64,000 nucleotides of DNA from Candidatus Woesearchaeota archaeon (GTDB lineage: Archaea; Nanobdellota; Nanobdellia; Woesearchaeales; GW2011-AR4). The stretch spans positions 1-64,000 of the forward strand of contig JACOZN010000010.1 in assembly GCA_016181305.1 (NCBI GenBank), written 5' to 3'. Numbering within the stretch: position 1 is the stretch's first letter; the number at the start of each line of letters is the position of its first letter. Shown piece after piece: positions 40,284-49,214 of the stretch. The position numbers and the translations under genes were made by a program. The notes under the pieces are model-generated. The model did no database searches, had not been told where the DNA came from, and saw only the letters and a list, made by a program, of their open reading frames with translations.

Positions 40284-41830
40284 TTTAGCCTGTAAATCCT
40301 TATGTTATTTTTGTCATAAAGCAAAGTATATTTTTTCAGCTCATTTGATTCAAACTGCCTCAGTTTTTCAATGCCTGCCCTGTCATTCAGAAGGATTAAA
40401 TCAGTGTAGTCAACCATAAGATAATCCTGTGCTGTTGGCAGGTTCTCAAAAAAGCGGTTTAGCCTTTGCGAGAAAACCGCCATCCACGGCAGATGCCTGT
40501 ACAATGGCTCCGGAACCCCGACAACAGAGACATTGGAAGTTGGAGGTATATTGGCTCTTGCCCATTCGCTTGCCTCGTATTGTGATGGGGTAATCCTGCC
40601 AAGCCCTGCATAAGCATTTTTTAATGTTTCAGCGCTTTTTCCATTGATTGAAATTATTAAAACAGCAATTACTATGAATATGCCATACTTGATATAATCT
40701 TTATATTTGGACTTGATAAATGACGCCAAAGACAATGCCCCTATTGCTGTAATAGGCGCAAATATATGCGCGGATGCTGAAAGCGAGCGGTGTAAAAATG
40801 CTGCCTTTCCGATTATGTCGCGGTGCAGGACAAGATACAGGCTGACAAGCCATGCAAGCATGAGCAAGTCATTTCCCTGCCTTCTGAACGCCAAAACAGC
40901 TATGCCCAGAAGCAGGAAAGGCAAAGTCCACAAGCCGTGCATTTCCCCGAATGAGAAGTATGACTCCGGGACAGAGCCTGTGAAATCCTTTGGATTCGGA
41001 GCCCAGTGAACAAGCCTTGAAAGCCCGAAGCCCTTTTTTGCCTCTTCCCCCTTGACACCAAAGCGCGCAAACGTGTTGCCTGTCTGGTATGGGAAGATTG
41101 CGAGCATTACAATTATTATCAAGGCGCACAGAAGAATGTGCTTGAAATTAAACGGCGCTTTTCTTTCCTTGATGAGCAGGAATACGAACAAAACAGCTAT
41201 TCCGAGCAAAGAGTGAAATGCCGCCAACTGGTGCATGTAAAGGTTTATCCCGAATAATATTGCTGTTAAATAAAGATAGACTGTTTTTTCCTTTCCATCA
41301 GCATAGGATGTATAGTATCTGTAAAAGCAGTATAGGATTAAAGGCACATATGCATATGCAAGCCTTTCAGGCCACTGCCCCCACAGGAAAGGCAGGAAAT
41401 CAAGAGGCGAGAACACTAAAAACAAGGCTGAAAGCAAAGCAGGCAAAAACCCGAATAAGGAGTTTATTACAAAATACACTGATATTATTATTGCTGTTGA
41501 GAAAACTGCATTGAGGATGTAAATTGGCACTATTCTTTCGCCTGCTACCGCCTGTATTACTGCAAATGCCGTATGGAATGGCGGGTAGTACCACAATGTG
41601 TGCGGCTTGTAAATGTTGTCTGTGCCGTACCTGAAGTCAATGTAATGGGGCAGGTTCACAAGCGACTTGTCATTGACTGCCATATAATCAGCGACTTCAA
41701 CATGGGATATTGCATCGTACTCTCCGTAAGGCAGCCTGTTTTTCTGCAAAGGCTGGGTCCAGATGTATATTGCCGATAAGTAAAGGGCAATGAATATGAG
41801 TGTTTCAAGCCATGACTTGTTCAGCTTCAT
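40280..41830 (-). CDS. GT-C-like polytopic membrane protein (module 2, large)
   Basis: A 516-residue protein with about 11 helices and a soluble tail. Loop 1 has YGEYDAISHVEVADY and WYYPPFHTAF, and a later loop has LWGQWPERLA, matching the acidic loop, P-P and W-G-x-W-P positions of the gene at 37,979-39,619. The C-terminal domain ends with a beta-rich stretch (NELKKYTLLYDKNNIRIY) common in this class. A TATA box at about 41,851-41,862 is centred 27 bases before the ATG, so it is probably leaderless. Likely a lipid-linked-sugar-dependent glycosyltransferase. Confidence 0.7.
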   Translation of the reverse strand: MKLNKSWLETLIFIALYLSAIYIWTQPLQKNRLPYGEYDAISHVEVADYMAVNDKSLVNLPHYIDFRYGTDNIYKPHTLWYYPPFHTAFAVIQAVAGERIVPIYILNAVFSTAIIISVYFVINSLFGFLPALLSALFLVFSPLDFLPFLWGQWPERLAYAYVPLILYCFYRYYTSYADGKEKTVYLYLTAILFGINLYMHQLAAFHSLLGIAVLFVFLLIKERKAPFNFKHILLCALIIIVMLAIFPYQTGNTFARFGVKGEEAKKGFGLSRLVHWAPNPKDFTGSVPESYFSFGEMHGLWTLPFLLLGIAVLAFRRQGNDLLMLAWLVSLYLVLHRDIIGKAAFLHRSLSASAHIFAPITAIGALSLASFIKSKYKDYIKYGIFIVIAVLIISINGKSAETLKNAYAGLGRITPSQYEASEWARANIPPTSNVSVVGVPEPLYRHLPWMAVFSQRLNRFFENLPTAQDYLMVDYTDLILLNDRAGIEKLRQFESNELKKYTLLYDKNNIRIYRLK

Positions 41831-41909
41831 GAAAAGCCCTAATTTACAGGTGTTTATAAAGATTTAGCTATCAGAAACCTTTAAATTAAGCCAATATTTC
41901 TTTTTATGA

Positions 41910-42917
41910 ATGAAAATTTTGATAATAAAGCTCGGCGCAATAGGGGACGTGCTGAGGACAACCGCCATATTGCAGGGCTTGAAAGAAAAGTACAGGAATT
42001 GCTATATTAGCTGGGCAACCAAAAAAGAGTCTTTTGGCATTTTGAAGAACAATAAATTCATTGACAGGATATTTTTGATTGGCAATGGGGCAAAAAATGA
42101 GCTAAAAGAAAAAGAATGTGATTTAGTCATAAGCTTGGATGATAATTATGAAGCTTGCGAATTTGCTTCTGGTGTAAATCCAAAAAAATTAGTTGGGGCT
42201 TACCTAAAAGATAATAAAAGAGCCTATACAAAAGACTCTGCCTTGTGGTTTGACATGGGATTGATTTCAAGGTTTGGGAAGAAAAAAGCTGATATCCTAA
42301 AGGCAAAAAACAAAAAAACGTATCAGGAAATAATGTACAAAATGCTCGGGCTGAAGTACAAAAAGCAGGAGCCTATATTGAACTTGACTAAAAAGGAGCT
42401 TGATTTTGGCAGAGAGTTTGCGCAAAAAAATAAAATAGGCAAAAAAGATTTGGTTATCGGCATTAATACAGGTGCAGGGGGAAGATGGCATGACAAGAAG
42501 CTAAGCATTGAAAAGGCTGCTGAGTTGGTTGATGAATTGAATAAAATAAAAAATGCAAGGTTATTGCTTTTTGGCGGCCCTGAAGAAAAGGAAAGAAATG
42601 GGCGGATAAAAAAATTAATTAAAACAAAAATAATTGATGCTGGCTGCAGCAACTCATTGATGGAATTTGCCTCTTTGGTCAATTTATGCAATATCTTGGT
42701 AACTTCTGACAGCCTTGCAATGCACATTGGAGTTGCCCTGAAAAAGAAGGTTGTTGCATTTTTCTGCCCCACAAGCCCCTATGAGATTGAATTATACAAC
42801 AGGGGGATAAAGATAGTGCCGAGAAAAGGGTGTGTCTGCTGCTACAAAGAGAAATGCGATATTACTCCGGAGTATGATGTGGATGAGATTGTGAGGGGTG
42901 TGAAAAAGTTAATTTAA
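41910..42917 (+). CDS. GT9 family glycosyltransferase (heptosyltransferase-like)
   Basis: A 335-residue protein. ILIIKLGAIGDVLRTTAILQGL is a textbook heptosyltransferase N-terminus with the conserved Asp (contrast Glu in the 10,638 gene). Further sites are VIGINTGAGGRW, LLFGGPEE, VTSDSLAMHIGVALKK and a C-terminal cysteine cluster (KGCVCCYKEKC). The A/T-rich, lysine-rich coding differs from its neighbours. It is the second GT9 in a window that appears to make ADP-heptose, so it is a likely consumer. Leaderless: TATA CTTTAAATTAAG is centred 26 bases before the ATG. Its end overlaps the convergent gene by four bases. Confidence 0.85.
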   Translation: MKILIIKLGAIGDVLRTTAILQGLKEKYRNCYISWATKKESFGILKNNKFIDRIFLIGNGAKNELKEKECDLVISLDDNYEACEFASGVNPKKLVGAYLKDNKRAYTKDSALWFDMGLISRFGKKKADILKAKNKKTYQEIMYKMLGLKYKKQEPILNLTKKELDFGREFAQKNKIGKKDLVIGINTGAGGRWHDKKLSIEKAAELVDELNKIKNARLLLFGGPEEKERNGRIKKLIKTKIIDAGCSNSLMEFASLVNLCNILVTSDSLAMHIGVALKKKVVAFFCPTSPYEIELYNRGIKIVPRKGCVCCYKEKCDITPEYDVDEIVRGVKKLI

Positions 42918-44518
42918 CTTTTTTTCTTAAATATAAGCTTATACCAGAAGATTACACCAAATCCAAAAATTACTAATAATGTTGTACCGGCTACAAATTC
43001 CCTGGTCTTTAGTTTTGACAATAACTGGGTTGCACCCCTTCTTGCAATTTGATTTAAACTTTCATTTTTCAATGTTAATCCAGAAGTTTGAGTCGTTTGT
43101 GCTGCTACTTGAGGCTCTATTTTTGCATTCTTCGCTTCGGTTATTGATTCTTCTTCTTTTACTTCACATTTTTTACTAGTTATCAGAGGTTTTGATTCTT
43201 CGGGACATGGAGTTTCCTGTGAATGCTGAGGAACTTTGACGAAGTTGCACTGCCTTGTTTGTAGTCCATCAATGCAATCACTCCATTCACTACATTGCCA
43301 ATCCATATTGCAAACATAACTAATGCCGCTGCCGCCTCCACCACTTCCGCCTCCGCCGCCTCCAGAGCTGCCACCGCCAGAAGAGCTTCCTGAACTGCCA
43401 CCGCTACTATCCCCGCTACTGGCAGGCGCCTCTTGGGTAGTATAGGTGCTAAATTGTGTAACATTAAAAATCAAAGTACCATCTGAATAATTCACTATTT
43501 TGCATATTGTATCTGGGCATTCAATGCCATCTTTCAAAATTTTTGGGGTTGTATTGTATGTTAGATTATATAGATAAAGTGTGGAGCTTTTGTTTAATGA
43601 CGGAATAGCGCTGCTGTTTATTTCAATTCTATTGCTGGAGATTTTTATATATTTACTAATATCTGATACTCCATCCAGACTTACAGCTTCGGCAAATTTT
43701 ATTTTGCCAGAATCAACTTGTTCAAAAGTCAGGTTCTCTATCCTTGACATATTGACTTGGGTAAAATCCGTTGTTTCGCCTGAAAAATTACCTATTACAA
43801 TTAAAGTGAATCTTCTTGTTCCAGTTATGCTTTCAAAACCTGCGGCATCTGTACAAGCAATACTCCAATTATAGTATTGTATACTTTCAATAGTTGTTGA
43901 AATATTTATTTTAATTTCTATCCAATTCATTATTATAGAGAAGTAGTCTGTCTTATTTACTTTGTTATTGAATATTAAAGAACAGTTTGCCAGTGGTGAT
44001 GCATCAGTTATAGAATATGCAAATGTTAATTCTTTTGAAATATTATTTGAAATATTTGAATTATCTACACTAAAAGCGCTATTATTTACTGGTCTATTAA
44101 TATTAGAAATTATTGGGGGGAGTCTATCCAGAGTTATTCTTTTGGATGATACCGCTGTAGTAGAAGCAGTATTATTTATCCTGAAGCTAATGTTATAAAA
44201 ATGCTGGTCTGCATTTGAAATGTTCCAAGGATAAGAACAATTCCCGCTTAAATAATCAGCTGAATAATTTGTAGTAACATTGACAGTAGACCATTCTACA
44301 TTGCAATCACCATCTTCAGCTATACATAACTCGCAAGAGTTATTAGCATTAAAGCCAACCCCAGAGTCTGAAAAATTAGCAAATAATACCAAGTTATCGA
44401 TTGTAGTTATATATGAGGATAGAGATTTATCAATCTCAATGATAGGAATCGCTCTAACGTATAAAACTGACACTAACAAAAATAGCGAGGCAATTAGCAG
44501 CAAGGCTGGTTTCTTCAT
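42914..44518 (-). CDS. Membrane-anchored surface protein with Gly/Ser linker and TSP1-like motif
   Basis: A 534-residue protein from the ATG at 44,518, which has a GAGGAG SD and begins a clean signal peptide (MKKPALLLIASLFLLVSVLYVRA); the frame extends nine codons further without support. Ig-like domains with many sequons follow. A glycine/serine repeat lies at about 365-395, then a Cys-rich thrombospondin-1-like segment (DWQCSEWSDC, LQTRQC), a Thr/Gln-rich stretch, one transmembrane helix near the C-terminus and a lysine tail. The layout is that of an archaeal surface adhesin or S-layer-associated protein. The Gly/Ser linker is low-complexity. Confidence 0.7.
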   Translation of the reverse strand: MKKPALLLIASLFLLVSVLYVRAIPIIEIDKSLSSYITTIDNLVLFANFSDSGVGFNANNSCELCIAEDGDCNVEWSTVNVTTNYSADYLSGNCSYPWNISNADQHFYNISFRINNTASTTAVSSKRITLDRLPPIISNINRPVNNSAFSVDNSNISNNISKELTFAYSITDASPLANCSLIFNNKVNKTDYFSIIMNWIEIKINISTTIESIQYYNWSIACTDAAGFESITGTRRFTLIVIGNFSGETTDFTQVNMSRIENLTFEQVDSGKIKFAEAVSLDGVSDISKYIKISSNRIEINSSAIPSLNKSSTLYLYNLTYNTTPKILKDGIECPDTICKIVNYSDGTLIFNVTQFSTYTTQEAPASSGDSSGGSSGSSSGGGSSGGGGGGSGGGGSGISYVCNMDWQCSEWSDCIDGLQTRQCNFVKVPQHSQETPCPEESKPLITSKKCEVKEEESITEAKNAKIEPQVAAQTTQTSGLTLKNESLNQIARRGATQLLSKLKTREFVAGTTLLVIFGFGVIFWYKLIFKKKS

Positions 44519-44652
44519 TAAAATTCTCCTCTTATGGAAAAACAAAAAAAAACCACTTTTTAGTATATAAAATGAACAATTTATTTAAACTTTCCTATAA
44601 AATTTAAGAGGATAACTAAATTTATAAATGCCCATATATGCCATTGAAATAG

Positions 44653-45369
44653 ATGAAAACCTTTGTAATGATTCCAACATACAATGAAAGCGAGAATATA
44701 AAGAATTTGATAAATAAAATTCTAAAATTAAGGATAAATAATTTGCATATTGCTGTAGTTGACGACAACAGCCCTGACGGGACATGGAAAATAGTGCAAG
44801 ACATCTCCAAAGCCAAGAAAAATGTCCATCTTTTATTGAGAAAAAAAGACAAAGGAAGGGGCTCGGCTGGAAAAGACGGCTTTATTTACTGCCTGAAGCA
44901 TGGTGCTGATGCAATAGTCGAGATGGACGCAGACATGTCGCACAATCCCAAATACATTCCCGAAATGCTGAAAGGGATAAAAAACCATGACATTGTGCTT
45001 GGCTCCAGACGGGTTAAAGGCGCCAAAGAGGTCGGAAGGGGCTTTATAAGAAGATTGATAACTTATATTGCAAATTTATACATAAGGCTGATGCTCGGCA
45101 TAAAAGTCAGGGACTGCAACTCGGGATTCAGGTGCTTCACAAGGGAGATCATGGAAAAGATACAGCCTGAAAAGCTTGAGTCAAAAGGTCCCTCGATAGT
45201 GCAGGAAGTCTTATTCAAGGCGCACTTAAAAAACGCAAGGATAAAGGAGATTCCGATAGTTTTTGTCAACAGGACAAAAGGGCATTCAAAGCTTGGGATT
45301 CCGCAATTAGCTACCGGGTATTTCATGGTGCTGAAACTGAAAATGCTGTCAGTAATGGGGAGAATATGA
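44653..45369 (+). CDS. Dolichyl-phosphate beta-D-mannosyltransferase-like GT2
   Basis: A 238-residue enzyme, the closest in the window to canonical DPM1: MIPTYNESENIKNLI, AVVDDNSPDGTW, the metal site EMDADMSHNPKYIPEML, LGSRRVKGAKEVGRG, then RDCNSGFRCFTRE and EIPIVFVNRTKGHSKL. No membrane domain. It makes polyprenyl-phosphate-mannose (or another hexose) at the cytoplasmic face, the donor for GT-C enzymes. A TATA box (ATTTATAAATG, about 44,618-44,628) sits about 30 bases before the ATG. The stop overlaps the following GT4 gene (ATGA). Confidence 0.88.
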   Translation: MKTFVMIPTYNESENIKNLINKILKLRINNLHIAVVDDNSPDGTWKIVQDISKAKKNVHLLLRKKDKGRGSAGKDGFIYCLKHGADAIVEMDADMSHNPKYIPEMLKGIKNHDIVLGSRRVKGAKEVGRGFIRRLITYIANLYIRLMLGIKVRDCNSGFRCFTREIMEKIQPEKLESKGPSIVQEVLFKAHLKNARIKEIPIVFVNRTKGHSKLGIPQLATGYFMVLKLKMLSVMGRI

Positions 45370-46382
45370 AGATAGCGATTTTAACCCCGACATTCTCGCA
45401 CTACAGCGGGATAGACAGGGTTGTGCAGCAGCAGGCAGAAGAATATGCAAAAAAAGGGCATAAAGTTGCTGTTTTTGCGCTTGAAGGCGGCATAAAGCCA
45501 AAAAATTTCAGGCTTGAGCTGCTTGGAATGCCAAAAAGCCTGTTTTTGCAGAGATTGTACAGGCTGTTTTTCTTCCTTGATTTCATTAAAATAAAAAAGG
45601 CTGCAAAGAAGCTCAAGAATTACGATATTGCCATATCGCACCAGTACCCGATGAATTTAATAGCCTCGAGGGCAAAAAAGTATTACAAAACAAAGTACAT
45701 TTACCACAACCACGGCATTGGCTATGACTATCTGTTCGGCAGCATTTTTGAAAAATTATACATGAAATTGTTTGGGTGCTTTACAAGGCTTTCCCTGAGA
45801 AATGCCGATTCTGCCTTTTCTGTCAGCAAATTCCTGAGAAACGAGCTGATGGGGGAAACAGGAATTAAGAGCAAAGTTTTATACAATAAAATCAATCCAA
45901 GATACAAAAAAAAACTGGATGGCTCAAAAATAAGAAAAAGGCTGGGCATAAAAAACAATGAAAAATTATTATTCTTTATCGGAAGGCTGTCGCCGCACAA
46001 GAATGTGCACACTTTATTGAAGATTTTTGAACTGGTTAATGAGGAAATGCCAAGCGCAAAGCTGCTTATCATTGGAAAGCCGACTTTCAGGGGCTATTTC
46101 AGGAAATTGAAGGCAATGGCAGGCAGGAATGTAATCTTTAAGGAGTCCATAGAAGACAGTAACCTGCCTTATTGCTATGCTGCATGCGACTTGTATGTGA
46201 CTGCATCTTTATGGGAAGGCTTCAACCTGCCGATTGCAGAGGCGCAGGCATGCGGCAAGAAGGTTGTTGCATTCAGCATCGGCTCGCATCCTGAAGTTGT
46301 TAAAAATGGAGTTTTAGTAAAAGAAGGCGACATTAAAGGATTTGCAAATGCCGCAATAAAAATACTGGAATCTAAACAATAA
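45366..46382 (+). CDS. GT4 family glycosyltransferase
   Basis: A 338-residue GT-B enzyme: HYSGIDRVVQQQAEEYAKKGHKV in the acceptor domain, FFIGRLSPHKNVHTLLKIF at the start of the donor domain, and ASLWEGFNLPIAEAQACGKKVVAF with the E-x(7)-E-type donor motif. It adds a sugar from a nucleotide donor to a growing lipid-linked glycan. Its start overlaps the DPM1-like gene and its end overlaps the convergent GT2 gene by 11 bases. Confidence 0.85.
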   Translation: MKIAILTPTFSHYSGIDRVVQQQAEEYAKKGHKVAVFALEGGIKPKNFRLELLGMPKSLFLQRLYRLFFFLDFIKIKKAAKKLKNYDIAISHQYPMNLIASRAKKYYKTKYIYHNHGIGYDYLFGSIFEKLYMKLFGCFTRLSLRNADSAFSVSKFLRNELMGETGIKSKVLYNKINPRYKKKLDGSKIRKRLGIKNNEKLLFFIGRLSPHKNVHTLLKIFELVNEEMPSAKLLIIGKPTFRGYFRKLKAMAGRNVIFKESIEDSNLPYCYAACDLYVTASLWEGFNLPIAEAQACGKKVVAFSIGSHPEVVKNGVLVKEGDIKGFANAAIKILESKQ

Positions 46383-47328
46383 ACTTAGGCTTAAACATAT
46401 ATTTCTCGCTGAAAACTTTTAAAATGTAAGAATCATCTGCTTTTCTGAATTTCTGGGCTTCTTTTCTTTTTTCGAGGATTTTATTGAAATTGAATAATAT
46501 ATAGAATACCGCCTTTATCCTTGCAAAAGCAATAGCAAACTGGAAGCTTAGGATATCCTTTGTTATTGCAATAAGCCTCATAAGCAACGCATAAGGCAAA
46601 TATAGGACTATATGCCTAAAATCCATTATCCTGAAAAATGTAGTAAGCAAATTCCTCTCCATCAGAAATGCCGTAAAGGCTTTGCTTTTTTTCCGGGTTG
46701 TGACTGCATGCATATGGTACATCACAGCCTTCGGCTCAAAGACAGCCTTTTTGCCGCTGAGCCGTATCCTCATCCCCAAATCCAGATCTTCCGCATAGAT
46801 GAAATAATCAGGCTCAAACAAATATCCAAACAAATCAACAAAATCCTTTCTTATCAAGCCGACACCGAGATAAGGAATCTCTCTGGAACTTCCATTTCCT
46901 CTTATATGCCCGTTGTAGAATGCCCTTGAAACCCACGTGCCTCCTGATTTCAGCTTTCTGTCATAAAAATTGACAAGCCTTGGCGCAGCCATCGCAACCT
47001 CTTTATCGGAGTTTATGGATTCAACCAAAAATTTGATGCAGTCCTTGTCAAGCTCCATATCATTATTGAGAAACAGGATATACTCCCCATTGCAATGCTC
47101 CAGGGCAGAATTTATGCCGGAATAGCCAAGATTTTTTCCATTTTCAACGAGCTTTACATTTTTGTAATTCTTTCTGACAAGCTCCTGGCTGCCGTCGCTT
47201 GAGCTGTTGTCTGCAACTATTATTTCATAGTTTTTAAAGGATGATTTTTTAATAGAATCAACAAGCGCCTTCAGAAGCCCTTTGCCGTTGTAGTTAACTA
47301 TTATAATTGAAACTAAGCCTTTTTTCAT
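46372..47328 (-). CDS. GT2 glycosyltransferase, rhamnosyltransferase-like
   Basis: A 318-residue protein from the ATG at 47,328 (MKKGLVSIII); five more codons upstream are open. SIIIVNYNGKGLLKALVDSI, VADNSSSDGSQ and metal site LFLNNDMELDKDC mark the RfbF/WbbL-type GT2 group, with YAEDLDLGMRIRLSG supplying the E-D-x-D catalytic base motif. The C-terminal third has two amphipathic or membrane segments. Such enzymes usually transfer deoxyhexoses, and RmlC-like and RmlD-like genes are next to it. It overlaps the methyltransferase gene by 35 bases. Confidence 0.82.
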   Translation of the reverse strand: MKKGLVSIIIVNYNGKGLLKALVDSIKKSSFKNYEIIVADNSSSDGSQELVRKNYKNVKLVENGKNLGYSGINSALEHCNGEYILFLNNDMELDKDCIKFLVESINSDKEVAMAAPRLVNFYDRKLKSGGTWVSRAFYNGHIRGNGSSREIPYLGVGLIRKDFVDLFGYLFEPDYFIYAEDLDLGMRIRLSGKKAVFEPKAVMYHMHAVTTRKKSKAFTAFLMERNLLTTFFRIMDFRHIVLYLPYALLMRLIAITKDILSFQFAIAFARIKAVFYILFNFNKILEKRKEAQKFRKADDSYILKVFSEKYMFKPKFIV

Positions 47329-47857
47329 TTTTCTTCTTGACAACCCTGAGCGTGAAGTCTATTTTCACTATTATTTCGCCGAGCAGATAGCTCATTAAAT
47401 GCCTTAAGTCCAAGACATTTGGAAACAATGACTTTGGCACAGGCAGAGGCGGAATAATCCATCCTATTTTTGACGGAATCAATTTGATTTTCTCGAGCCT
47501 GAAGCCCGGGTAAGAGTCGTATTTCCTGTCGGTTTCAGTGAAAAATTTCATGCTGTCGACGTTAAAAAAATAGTAATGGTTTGGATAGAATGCCCCTGAC
47601 GAGTGCCAGTATGGCACAATAAGCCTCACAACAGCTCCGTGCTTTGATATGCGGTGTATTTCCTGCATTGCCATGAACAAATCTTTCAAGTGCTCAATCG
47701 CGTCCCTTCCGTAAACCTCGTCAAAATAATTGCTCGGGAAAGGCCATGGGTACTTGTCAAGGTTGTGCACTATGTCAACCCCTTTTATTTTTGACTTGTC
47801 AAGGTTGATGTAGCCTTTTTTTATGTCTGCGCCGCACCCAAAATTAAGCTTTTTCAT
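47294..47857 (-). CDS. SAM-dependent methyltransferase (type 11-like)
   Basis: A 187-residue protein: LNFGCGADIKKGYINLD is the SAM-binding glycine loop and following acidic residue, FDEVYGRDAIEHL the post-II region, then IHRISKHGAVVRLIVPYW. This small class is common in polysaccharide clusters and methylates sugars or caps chain ends. It sits between the cupin gene (4-base overlap) and the rhamnosyltransferase-like gene, in one leftward operon of four. Confidence 0.8.
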   Translation of the reverse strand: MKKLNFGCGADIKKGYINLDKSKIKGVDIVHNLDKYPWPFPSNYFDEVYGRDAIEHLKDLFMAMQEIHRISKHGAVVRLIVPYWHSSGAFYPNHYYFFNVDSMKFFTETDRKYDSYPGFRLEKIKLIPSKIGWIIPPLPVPKSLFPNVLDLRHLMSYLLGEIIVKIDFTLRVVKKKNEKRLSFNYNS

Positions 47858-48249
47858 TTTATTAATTCTGCAGGGTAAGTGTCCGGGTTTTTTGGATTGT
47901 AGGGCGTGTCAACATAGTACAGCAGGTAAAGCATATCCTTGCCTATGTTCTTGAACCCGTGCGCTGTTCCTGCCTTTATCCTGACCAGCTTCAGTTCATC
48001 TTCACCAAATATGGCTTCCTGCATTTTGCCTGTTTTCATGTCCTTCAAAACCAGCTTCATCTTTCCCTTAATGACGCAATACCACTCGTTTTTCTTCCTG
48101 TGGTAATGGTTTGCCTTGCACACGCCAGGATGCGCTGTTGTTATGTTAACCTGCCCAAACTTGCTGCCAATAATTTCAGGCTTGAATATTTCAGCAAGCC
48201 ATCCCCTGCCGTCCCTATGCACTGCAATGCTTTTTGTCTCCAAGCTCAT
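47854..48249 (-). CDS. Cupin-type sugar epimerase, RmlC/WxcM-like
   Basis: A 131-residue single-domain cupin from the ATG at 48,249, which overlaps the upstream stop as ATGA; the frame open upstream is unlikely. It has DGRGWLAEIF, the metal or active-site segment KANHYHRKKNEWYCVIKG and IKAGTAHGFKNIG. This matches the C-terminal cupin of CapF and the 3,5-epimerase/isomerase group acting on 4-keto-sugar nucleotides. Adjacent to an RmlD-like reductase, so the pair may perform epimerisation and then reduction of a 4-keto deoxysugar. No RmlA or RmlB homologue is certain in the window. Confidence 0.75.
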   Translation of the reverse strand: MSLETKSIAVHRDGRGWLAEIFKPEIIGSKFGQVNITTAHPGVCKANHYHRKKNEWYCVIKGKMKLVLKDMKTGKMQEAIFGEDELKLVRIKAGTAHGFKNIGKDMLYLLYYVDTPYNPKNPDTYPAELIK

Positions 48250-48968
48250 TTTATTCTGTACTTTTTCCATCTTTTTGTCGAAAGGCTCATGTCAACTGTC
48301 AATGGCGGGCCGTTGTACTCTTTCAGCGCCATCCTGCCGACATTCCTTGAGCCGGCAAGCAGCGCCAATTCGTACATGCTCATTCTCTTGCCGCCTGCAA
48401 TATGGATGATGCCTATTGGCTTTTTTTTGCAGACATCACTGATGCCTTTTGCCACCCCCTCAGCAAACAGATAAGTCCCGAACCTGTCAGTGAACGCCTT
48501 TGGGTACTTCCACTGCTGCTTTGGCGCAAAATTTGTCCTTATGATGCATGTATTGCCGTATTGCCTTGTTGCAATCTCGCCGCATAACTTTGTAAGGGAG
48601 TAGTAATTTTTCGGGCTCGGAACATCGTCTTCTGTGTAGAATTTATTGTGTTCTCCTGCAAAAACGCATGCTGTTGACATATAAATAAGGTAGCAGTTGT
48701 TGTCCAGTTTTTTTAGTGTGTTGACTATATTTTGCGTGCCCTCTACATTTACAGCCCATGCTTTCTGCTTGTCTTCCTCGCACTCTCTTATGCCGACTAA
48801 TGCTGCCGCATGTATCAAAATGTCTGGCTTGTAGCTTAAAATTACCTTATTGACAGACTTTGGATTAGCTATATCCATTTCTTTATGTGTCGGGCAGAAT
48901 GAATTCCTGAATACTTTTTTTAGCGACTGCCCAAGGGCTCCTGAAGCGCCTGTTACTAAGACTTTCAT
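48246..48968 (-). CDS. SDR sugar-nucleotide reductase, RmlD-like
   Basis: A 240-residue SDR. The ATG at 48,968 starts directly at the NAD(P) motif (MKVLVTGASGALGQ), and a TATA box (CTTTAAATATGG on the minus strand, about 48,988-49,000) is centred about 26 bases before it, so it is leaderless; the long open frame upstream is not coding. Further motifs are IHAAALVGIRECEED, MSTACVFAG and YYSLTKLCGE (catalytic Tyr and Lys), as in dTDP-4-dehydrorhamnose reductases. First gene of the deoxysugar operon running to 46,372. Confidence 0.8.
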   Translation of the reverse strand: MKVLVTGASGALGQSLKKVFRNSFCPTHKEMDIANPKSVNKVILSYKPDILIHAAALVGIRECEEDKQKAWAVNVEGTQNIVNTLKKLDNNCYLIYMSTACVFAGEHNKFYTEDDVPSPKNYYSLTKLCGEIATRQYGNTCIIRTNFAPKQQWKYPKAFTDRFGTYLFAEGVAKGISDVCKKKPIGIIHIAGGKRMSMYELALLAGSRNVGRMALKEYNGPPLTVDMSLSTKRWKKYRIK

Positions 48969-49214
48969 GGCACGAAGTACTTTGGTGCCATATTTAAAGC
49001 TTATCTTAGAAGTGGCTTTGTGTAGAAAGTATGTTTTGCCATCTTTATTTGTGAGCATCTTTAACAAATGTTATTCAGCAAAAAGGAAATTGCAATGGGA
49101 ATTTTTGCAATAAATAATCTGCTTAACATGCGAACTGATGGCAAAACCGATTTAAAGCGACTTTTACACAAAGCCTTAGAAACGTTTATAAATCAAGGAC
49201 ATGTCTTTTGCCGA

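Noticed and set aside
43320-43420. Coding shadow rich in Ala/Val opposite the Gly/Ser linker
   Set aside because: Produced by the low-complexity glycine/serine codons of the real surface-protein gene.
49068-49214. N-terminal extension of the wecC product
   Set aside because: A TATA box lies inside it, 25 bases before the ATG at 49,215, and the extension has no similarity to the family, which begins at the NAD motif.
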